Source of the DNA: Scytalidium lignicola
Taxonomy: Eukaryota; Ascomycota; Leotiomycetes
DNA length: 16,927 nucleotides
Direction: 5' to 3'
Assembly (NCBI GenBank): GCA_002812745.2
Contig: NCSJ02000564.1
Span: 1-16,927 of the forward strand
The position numbers and the translations under genes were made by a program. Below the pieces are notes generated by a model, which made no database searches, was not told the origin of the DNA, and saw only the letters and a list, made by a program, of their open reading frames with translations. Of this stretch, positions 10,753-16,927 are shown piece by piece; positions within the stretch are counted from its first letter, which is position 1, and every line of letters starts with the position of its first letter.

Positions 10753-12951
10753 ATGGCATTTTCAAGTGGCCTTGCTCTCCTAGAAGGTTTACACCCTGAT
10801 CTAGAAGCTTTGAAAGCTTCAATTCAAGCTTGGGGCTGTGAAAATAGCTATGCCTTTACCAAACGCGATAGCAATGGCCATAGAGTAGTATTCATATGTG
10901 CTCGGTTTGGAAGTTATCAATCCAAAGGCAAAAGGAGTGAAGTTCATACTTCTAAACAGCGCAAAGGAAGCTCTAAGAAGTGCAATTGCAAGATAAAAAT
11001 GATTACTACGCTAGAAAGTGATAATTGGAGGTTGAAAGTGCTAGAACTTACTTATAATCACCCTGCCAACCTAGTTATAGCTTATCCTCAGCATAGAGTA
11101 AGCGCTTTAAGTGCTGAACAAAAAGCTCATATTGTAGCTAATATGTATGTGGGCATGAAAAACAGCCAAATAATCGATTCAATTACTCTCCAGTAACTAA
11201 GCGCCCTCTTGAAGTCTAGTGATATAACCAATATTACACAGAAAGCAAGATTGAAAGATTTGGGTAGTAGGACATTGATTTAATGGTTATTGTATGTTTT
11301 GTCATATTCCTCGATCTATTATTTACTAACAAATTAGGTGGAAACTCAAGTAAAAGGACTCTTGTAAAGTATATACTACCAACATAAACAATAACCTTAT
11401 TCAGTTGTTTTATATGGACCTTACCATAATAACCACATATCAACAAAATCCTGACATTCTCCTTATAGATTGCACTTATAAAACCAACCAATTCAATATG
11501 CTACTCTTCAATATATGTGTTATTACTAGTAAAAATAAAGTATTACAAATCAGGCTAGCATTTCTCTCCAATAAGACTGAAGAATTATACAATTAGGTTA
11601 TGAGACAACTTAAAGAAGTGATGAATAAGTACTCTATTCTAAAGCCACTTTCTATTGTAACTAATAGAGAATTAACTCTAATAAAAGTATTGATTTACAC
11701 TTTCTTAATTCCTATCATATTCTTTGTAAGTAGCATGTTAATATGAATATATTAGCTAAAACCAAAAGGTTTTTTCCACCTGCAATTAAGGAGAATAGTA
11801 TCTGGCGAAGACATTCTACCTTTTAGGAATTCATGAAAGTATAAAGGGCAGTCCTTGAATCTGAAACTGAAAAAGCTTATTCATCTAATCTTACTAAACT
11901 TCGCACTTTCCCTGATGTAGTGGTTTAATATGCAGAGAATACATGGTTAATTCCATGGAAAGAGAAGCTAGTACGCTATTAGATTAATCAGCATTGTCAT
12001 TTTGGGGTAGTAGTAACCTCTCCAATTGAAAGGTATCATAGTACTCTAAAGTTATATTTGTAACGTGGAAATGGAGACCTTAACGATGTGTTTGACAAAT
12101 TAATCTTATTTTGGAGTGTTCAACAAAGAGGAATATCAACAACTACAACTCAAGAACAACTTCGAATTAAACACCATATCAATATACCACTTTTTGCTAC
12201 AGTTATTGGTCAAGTTTATGACTATACACTTCAAAAGATTTTAGTTGAACAAGCTAAAATCCTTAGAGATAATGTTATAATATCTCCTGAAGGGTATGAT
12301 TGTACAATTCAGACTTCTATGGGCCTTCCTTGTTACCATAGTATATGGAAACGTCAACAAACCGGAGATGTGATCTTTCTAGAAGATATACACGCTTATT
12401 GGTATTATGACAGGCAACTTGAAGGTATTATAACCAATCATAACATTCAGGGGCCTGTGTTAAACCTTTAAACTGTTCGAGGTAAAGGACGGCCAAAAGG
12501 AGCCCTTGGTAGAAGTAAAAGCTCCAATTCAACATCTAGTACACGGCGTTTACCTTCAGCTTTTGAACTCCCAACTAGCTCAGCTCCACCAATTATGGAA
12601 ACTCCAGTTCCAAGGACATGTCCTGCAATATTAGAAATAGTTGTTGAAGCACTTGCACTTGTTCAGCAAAAGGCTATACCAAACCGCCAGCAATATATTA
12701 CTAGGTTTGGCCGTGTAGCTACCAAAATTGGCCTTCAGAGAATTAATAATATTGGTGATACTTATGAGCCTGGGATAGCACGTGAAAGGGGTTATCAAGT
12801 TGGAATATCGTCAATTTACCATACAGATTCAATTGAAGAGACAGCTGTATTAGCTAACCTGGCAATTCAAAGTGGTAAGAGTGTGGAGGCAGTAGAAATA
12901 GAGGAGGAAGAATCACAGGAAACACAAGATTGTATTGAGGTTATGACGTAA
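10753..12951 (+). pseudogene. MULE transposase pseudogene (FAR1 zinc finger, DDE core, SWIM-like)
   Basis: Reading starts at ATG 10753. About 147 codons hold a FAR1/WRKY-GCM1-like zinc-binding region (CARFGSY, KKCNCKI, YNHPA; the usual HNH reads YNH). A TAA at 11194 and another at 11281 interrupt it, followed by a frame change. The DDE core begins at LLIDCTYKTN (first Asp 11468-11470). The second acidic motif reads VTNRE instead of VTDRE (codon 11663-11665). After a one-base shift near 11700 come LCK-stop-HVN (usual LCKWH) and SPIERYHSTLK, with the third acidic residue at 12028-12030. Next come a SWIM-like GLPCYHSI, KGRPKGALG and RRLPSAFE, then an acidic tail to 12951. I count twelve in-frame stops and two frameshifts. 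Most stops fall where Gln or Trp is expected and are explained by C to T or G to A changes. The protein cannot be active as it stands. Confidence 0.88.
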
Positions 12952-13085
12952 TTAAAGCCGTAGATTTGATCACAAAAAATCGTATTAGTGGGCTAGATTT
13001 AATTAAATAAACTTCATTGCTCAGCCTCTTCGTACAGTACAAAATTGTATGGGAGCGCGAGGTGGTGTGGTGCCTGAGGGTTTGT

Positions 13086-13144
13086 CCGGTACCGGCCGGT
13101 CGCAAGTGGATTTAGGTAAAATGCAAGTGGATATAGGTCTGCCC
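13086..13144 (-). repeat. Right terminal inverted repeat of the MULE (59 bp)
   Basis: Reverse complement of the left repeat with no mismatch over 59 bases, ending GGTCTGCCC. It carries the same doubled 10-mer (here GCAAGTGGAT) 21 bp apart. Confidence 0.95.
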
Positions 13145-13152
13145 TACAAATA
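13145..13152. repeat. Target site duplication, right copy
   Basis: TACAAATA, identical to the left copy. Its last base is the first base of the Ser codon that continues the interrupted WD40 frame. Confidence 0.9.
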
Positions 13153-13232
13153 GTGGCAAATGCCTGTAAACACTCGAAGGCCATAGAGATTGGGTCTGGT
13201 CTGTTACTTTCTCGCATGATCCAACACGACTG

Positions 13233-13592
13233 CTTCGGCCACAGGCTAGACCTCGATGTAGAAAGGGAGACAGTAGACGGAGAGTGCAGTTGGCAAAGGG
13301 AAAATGAGGAGAAGACAGTAGAGGAGGCTAGCGGGAGTGATACTTTGCAGGAAGAAGATGCAGCTGCGGATGAAGACGTGCTCTGTGATGGATGTTTCTA
13401 TTGAACAGGTTACATATGCCGATCGTAATAGGTTCCCATAGAATATATATAAATTGACTACTAAATTAACTACTGTACAGTGGGCAAGTATGGCCACTTA
13501 TATAGGGGCCGGTAGGCCCCTGTAATACGGCCATATTACGTGCCGTATTACAGCTCTACAGTGGTTGCCTGTAGGCGGCGGTAGGCTACCAT
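13233..13592. other. Short intergenic region, 3' flank of the transcription factor gene
   Basis: The WD40 frame cannot be followed past 13232. An 83-codon open frame (13153-13404) runs through this DNA but uses a different frame from the WD40 reading and ends in a low-complexity acidic stretch, so I do not call it a gene. The palindrome cluster at 13472-13564 is described separately. Confidence 0.55.
13472..13564. repeat. Cluster of palindromes, possible small transposon end or MITE remnant
   Basis: In about 90 bases there is a perfect palindrome ACTGTACAGT (13472-13481), a hairpin AGGGGCC/GGCCCCT (13504-13510 with 13515-13521) and a hairpin TGTAATACGG/CCGTATTACA (13521-13530 with 13543-13552). 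TACAGTGG is repeated directly at 13476-13483 and 13557-13564. TA followed by CAGTGG resembles the ends of Tc1/mariner-type elements, which insert at TA, but no full inverted-repeat pair is visible. It ends about 30 bases downstream of the transcription factor stop codon, so it could also serve as that gene's 3' structure. Confidence 0.4.
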
Positions 13593-15201
13593 TCAACAGT
13601 TTCCACAAGCGACGGATCGAACGATGGCTAAGGCACTTTCAAGGCCGCAGCGTTCGAACTTCTCCATTCTATGGGAAGTTGCCGATGACCTGGCTGATTT
13701 TTGCGAAGAACCTCTAAATGTGTGCGAGAAAAGATATAGTTTTGCACAGTGAAAATGAAGGTCAAAGAGCTGTTCAGAAAAGTCTCCTGGACCTTCATCC
13801 ATTGTCATAGCACCTAGAACGGCTGAGCGGCAGAGATCAAAGGAGCGGTTGAGAGAATCTAGTTCAGCTATTCTGTCAGTGGCAATAGTAGCTTCTGTAT
13901 CTGCTCCAAAGATATCGAATACACGACTGCTAATTGACCAGAGCTCGACTTCGCTGACGAGTTTCTCATCATCCGGGATGCAAAGCTTGCTTTCCAGGAA
14001 AGCTCTAGGGCTTTTCAATGACCGGAACTCTCGTGTCATTGGTGGTTTACCGTAAATGAGAGAGCAATGATGATCACATATGTAAACCAGAAAGTATAGG
14101 CGGGTGCGCTCGTAACATTCCCGTTTGACGTGCGGCATTTTCGTAATACACCGATGTAGATTCAGGTCAGTTGCCATACGAACAGCTATTTAAAATATTA
14201 ATTGCCACAACTTTACAAATAATAGACCGTTTTAAATTATGAACATACCTAATCCAATAAGTGTTGAGGAGACCTTGTTCATCCAAAATGCCCCAATACA
14301 AAGAGCACGGACATCGTCGAAGCTATGGTTTCTTGAAAATAGTCTGCTTGACACTTCCTTGATAAAGGCATCATAACACTTTTGATGGCCTACTAAATCT
14401 ACACGGAGGGAACCTACAGTGCAGATTGCAACTGTTAGAAGTGAAGATCGAGCTCGGATATTGGCGAGGCAGTCATCTTCTCCTAGAATTCGACCTACGC
14501 AAGTGTCCATAGATTTATGATAAACTTTAAAGTATTCCTCGGCGGCTTCGAGAGAGATTAAGCCAGAACTGATCAGATCTGGCCTGTAAAGAGAGTGTGC
14601 TCCATTCTCGGTAAACGTGAGGCTTACTATAGATGATCCTGGGAAGGAGCCAAGGTTGCATGAGAGATTCAACGAAACTTCGCCCGAATTTTCGGATCTT
14701 TGAGGTAATGAAGTAGACTCAGGAGAGCTTGGGTCTCTATTGCTCTGTGGAACTGCTGAGGATGAGGTCTGAGATTCTGAGATCGATGGGGTAAAGTGGT
14801 CTTGCTGGTTTGTGCCTTGTCTACAAGCCTCTTCAAGTTTCCTTAATCTCTGCTCCATGTTTTCTTTCCATCTGAGATTATGGTTAGTACCTCTGATTAT
14901 ACTACATAGAGTATGGAGGATGTACTTTACTTACTCAACATCGTTCTCTAAAAGCATTTGAAGACTCTTGTTCACCGTACACGAAAGCCCCCGAGCTTTG
15001 CAGCGAGTACATGGTGGATTTAGACCATTCATATGGCATTTTATCTAACCCACGACGTTAGTATTGAGTATGCCAATAGTTGGTTGCCCTTACCTTTTGT
15101 TTACGACATGCTACACAGGCTGTGATCTTCCGGGAAATATCCGGGACTCTTCTGTCACCGAAAGAGTCCCGTAGAGCCATTGCCGCCGATGACAAAGCCA
15201 T
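13593..15201 (-). CDS. Zn2Cys6 transcription factor with fungal-specific (MHR) domain
   Basis: Exons are 15201-15094, 15044-14935, 14871-14249 and 14185-13593. Introns are 49-63 bp with GT..AG ends, the first having a clear ACTAAC branch point. The product is 477 residues. A binuclear zinc cluster spans residues 29-58 (Cys 29, 32, 39, 48, 51, 58; spacing CX2CX6CX8CX2CX6C) and is split by intron 1. A leucine-containing coiled-coil stretch (about 63-95) probably mediates dimerisation, followed by a Ser/Gln-rich linker. The middle homology region starts near GLISLEAAEEYF (about 170), with the diagnostic AVRMATDLNLHR at 281-292. Such nuclear regulators bind CGG-type sites, often beside genes they control. 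ATG codons 1 and 8 are both possible starts. The C-terminus (residues 470-477) ends soon after the MHR core, and many relatives run about 100 residues further, so late truncation is possible. Target genes are unknown. Confidence 0.87.
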
Positions 15202-15995
15202 TACTGAGGTGGATATGGAGTTGATTTAGGTATGTAGTTATAAGAGAACTAGGATTAAGAGGTGTTCCGAATATTTGAACTCCAACGAGACGCAAAATAC
15301 GACGGAAGCTCAATTACATGCTAGGCGACCCATGCAGAGTCCTTCGTTAAGGATGTCCCAGATTTTGAGTATAGGTAACTCTAGAACCAAGATAGGAGTT
15401 CTTACCCCTGGGCCAGATAAAAGCGTGACGATAGTTGGTTATACCTGGCTACCAAAGTGAGCCGATAGTGTTCTGACATTTATTATTCGTGATGTTGCAA
15501 GAAAACTACGGGGTTTGATGACTCAGCCGTATCAACTTCCCCAAAATGCCTCCCCGGGCGAATCAGAGGTGGTCTTCCACCACGTGCTAAATAGGCAGAC
15601 AGGATTGTTGTAATCTTGGACATTAATAAGTCAGTAACTTTTGAACTGCAGACTGGTTCTAGAACAATAGAGTGTGATATTCTGCACTGTATATGTTTAC
15701 AATATATTCTCATTTGACCTAAGCAAAAAGTGAGAGCGAAGTGAGATAGATATATGTATTTAGAACCGAAAATAACTATTGGTCAGTAACGTTCGAATAT
15801 ATAATAAATGATCCGTTCCCCAAAACTTAGTTTATTCAGTTCTACATATCGGAATTATTGTGTGTTAGACGTTGCAAAAGAGAATTCCCAATCGCTGACC
15901 GCTTATACCCATATATATTCGCTTTCACACCCGCTAACATTGTGTTAAGATAGTGTTAACTCCCTGTAAACCCTCACTGAGCCAAAGCAAACGAT
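15202..15995. other. Intergenic region between dioxygenase 3' end and transcription factor start
   Basis: It holds the promoter side of the transcription factor and the 3' flank of the dioxygenase gene. A minus-strand open frame at 15483-15713 (76 codons) and a plus-strand one at 15275-15460 (61 codons) match nothing I know. The minus frame has a plausible-looking basic segment (LARGGRPPLIRPGRHFGE) and might be a leftover exon, but no partner exon was found. Confidence 0.55.
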
Positions 15996-16683
15996 CTAGA
16001 CCTTCACAGAGGGTCTCTCGACACGACTTAACCCAGTAGCCTTTGCTTTCGGTGCAAAAGGTGCAGCAAAGCCATATCTCTTCCAGCCTGCCTCATAGTC
16101 CTCCTCGGGTTTTCTCTCTAAAGCACTGAATCAACAGAGAACTTTAATTATGATGGGAACTCGATAGACTCACCATGATCTGGCGGGAATGCTATACGTC
16201 TATGCTGATAGTACTTCTCCCGTAAATCCAACCCATCTGCTGTAGAGTGATACGTGGCATATATCATAGTGCGGAAGGTGTTTGTGCGATTTGGCCCAGA
16301 GCGGTGGGCAAGATGAGAACCAAAGAAAAGAATGTCGCCTGTAATGTATCAGAGTGCAAAGTCAACTAGAAATCTATACCTATAATATGGATCCTACCTG
16401 GTTGCATTGGCACTGGCACCCAGTCGTGACTCTTCTCCCATTCTGGCGAGATAGGGCCTCCATTGACAAGTTCAATCTCTGTATTGTGTGAGCCTGGGAC
16501 AACCTCGAGCCAGCCATTTGCTTTGGTCGATTCGTCGACGCAGATGTTTGCTGTAATGTGGTTGATCTTTCCAATGTGATCATAAGCCGGAGCATCGGTG
16601 TGGGCGCGAAAACCGTTGCCGTTAGGGCCTTTGTAGTTTATTTTATCTTTAAAGAGGAGCATGTCCTGTTTCATCATTACTAT
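15996..16683 (-). CDS. PhyH-like Fe(II)/2-oxoglutarate dioxygenase, 5' part missing
   Basis: Visible exons are 16683-16398, 16338-16174 and 16117-15996, with introns of 59 and 56 bp, giving 190 residues to the stop. The phytanoyl-CoA dioxygenase fold is clear: FKDKINYK, then the iron-binding HTD (His 28 and Asp 30, counting from the first visible codon), NGWLEVVPGSH, GDILFFGSHLAHRSGPN with the distal iron His (about 107) and nearby Arg residues for 2-oxoglutarate, then REKYYQHRR and KRYGFAAPF. Such enzymes hydroxylate or desaturate small molecules or acyl chains; the substrate here is unknown. Family members are about 300 residues, so roughly the first 100 are absent. Upstream of 16683 is a splice acceptor (TTAACAG) with an in-frame stop beyond it, so an earlier exon must once have existed. 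The second transposon end begins only 66 bases away, at 16749. The gene is either broken or carries the element in an intron. Confidence 0.85.
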
Positions 16684-16748
16684 CTGTTAACATATCAGTG
16701 ACCAAAGGGTATAAGCTGTGCTTTATCCTTCATCAAGTAGAATTTAAA
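16684..16748 (-). other. Truncated intron-like flank of the dioxygenase gene
   Basis: On the minus strand this ends in a good acceptor (GTTAACAG at 16691-16684) with a CTGAT branch-like motif just before it. No GT donor of normal quality lies within it. The donor and earlier exons would lie beyond the element that starts at 16749. Confidence 0.5.
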
Positions 16749-16927
16749 GGGGATACTTAAATCCACCCGCAACATACCTAAATCCACCCAAAATCGCCGG
16801 TATCGGTTTCTTTTCAGGCAATAGCACCCCATTTCAACTTAATTTTTAAGCNAAAATTACAAAATTCAATCAAATATATATTTGATAATATCGAAGTTTT
16901 ATCTGCAATAATAAGGATTAATTTATA
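16749..16927 (+). mobile_element. Left end of a second MULE-like element, continues past the window
   Basis: It begins GGGGATACTTAAATCC and aligns base for base with the first element's TIR over about 45 positions, then with one gap into GCCGGTATCGG (against GCCGGTACCGG). ATCCACCC occurs twice, at 16761-16768 and 16782-16789, again 21 bp apart. Beyond 16815 the sequence turns strongly AT-rich, as in the body of the first element. Its other end and its target duplication are outside the window; the 8 bases before it are AATTTAAA. Confidence 0.75.
16869..16886. repeat. 18-bp perfect palindrome in AT-rich DNA
   Basis: ATCAAATAT followed by ATATTTGAT, inside the body of the second element. AT-rich sequence makes such palindromes fairly common by chance, and no role is assigned. 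Confidence 0.5.

Larger units (their letters stand above)
10501..13144. mobile_element. MULE (Mutator-like) DNA transposon, Hop-like, transposase dead
   Basis: A 2,644-bp element bounded by 59-bp terminal inverted repeats that match at every position (10501-10559 and 13086-13144) and flanked by an 8-bp duplication. It encodes one transposase-like gene in plus orientation (10753-12951). Long TIRs plus a FAR1-type zinc finger, a MULE DDE core, a SWIM-like motif and a GRPKGA tail place it in the Mutator-like superfamily, resembling fungal Hop elements. An 8-bp duplication is at the short end for MULEs (usually 9-10). The interior is AT-rich and broken by stops, while the TIRs are pristine. It lies inside a WD40 repeat of an older gene. 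Confidence 0.9.
10479..13232 (+). pseudogene. WD40-repeat gene remnant interrupted by the MULE insertion
   Basis: Left of the transposon the frame reads NKIWDTN (10479-10499). If the element and one copy of the 8-bp target duplication are removed, it continues in the same frame as SGKCL, a TAA stop at 13167-13169, then TLEGHRDWVWSVTFS and HDPTRLL (13152-13232). This is the WD40 pattern (GH dipeptide, V-x-S-V-x-F-S, WD), most like the near-identical repeats at the C-terminus of fungal HET-E/NWD-type STAND proteins. The TAA can come from CAA by one C to T change. The frame degrades after 13232, probably by a small indel. Only about one repeat is readable. It may belong to the same former gene as the fragment at 9077, which would give the usual N-domain..WD40 order, but that is inference. 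Confidence 0.65.

Noticed and set aside
10493..13152. hAT-type transposon, because of the 8-bp duplication
   Set aside because: The ends are 59 bp long rather than short, and the protein carries MULE DDE and FAR1-type motifs, not a BED finger and hAT dimerisation domain.
13153..13404. 83-codon plus frame starting next to the target duplication
   Set aside because: It is out of frame with the WD40 reading (GHRDWVWSVTFS), which explains the first part better. The rest is low-complexity acidic sequence.

Overview
The window reads as nuclear DNA of a filamentous ascomycete (Pezizomycotina). The evidence is short introns (49-72 bp) with GT..AG ends and CTAAC/CTGAC-like branch points, protein families that are hallmarks of these fungi (SAT4/PTH11-like 7TM protein, Zn2Cys6 regulator, PhyH-type dioxygenase, STAND/WD40 fragments, a MULE transposon), and a sharp mosaic of very AT-rich, gene-free DNA beside GC-balanced gene DNA, as left by repeat-induced point mutation (RIP). 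Single N bases beside A/T homopolymers look like consensus gaps. I cannot name the species.

Layout. 61-3300: AT-rich desert with one more GC-balanced island (about 1861-2100). 3301-4667: mixed, no convincing gene. 4668-6188 (minus): a complete seven-exon gene for a 373-residue SAT4/rhodopsin-like 7TM protein. 6189-9076: GC-balanced DNA with no gene I can support. 9077-9406: decayed N-terminus resembling fungal STAND (NLR-like) proteins. 10479-13232: remnant of a WD40 repeat split by a 2,644-bp MULE-type DNA transposon (10501-13144). The transposon has 59-bp perfect terminal inverted repeats and an 8-bp target duplication, and its transposase gene is dead. 13472-13564: a cluster of small palindromes. 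13593-15201 (minus): four-exon Zn2Cys6/fungal-specific transcription factor, 477 residues, perhaps short at the C-terminus. 15996-16683 (minus): 5'-incomplete PhyH-like Fe(II)/2-oxoglutarate dioxygenase gene. 16749-end: the terminal repeat and AT-rich start of a second element whose end has the same architecture as the first.

How it fits together. The three well-preserved genes all lie on the minus strand. The transcription factor and the dioxygenase are neighbours with the same orientation, which would suit a small metabolic locus, but nothing here proves co-regulation. The 9-13 kb part looks like a decayed NLR-type locus that served as a transposon landing site. The main interest is the pair of related transposon ends: both carry a short motif twice, exactly 21 bp apart. 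No clearly new multi-gene system is visible.
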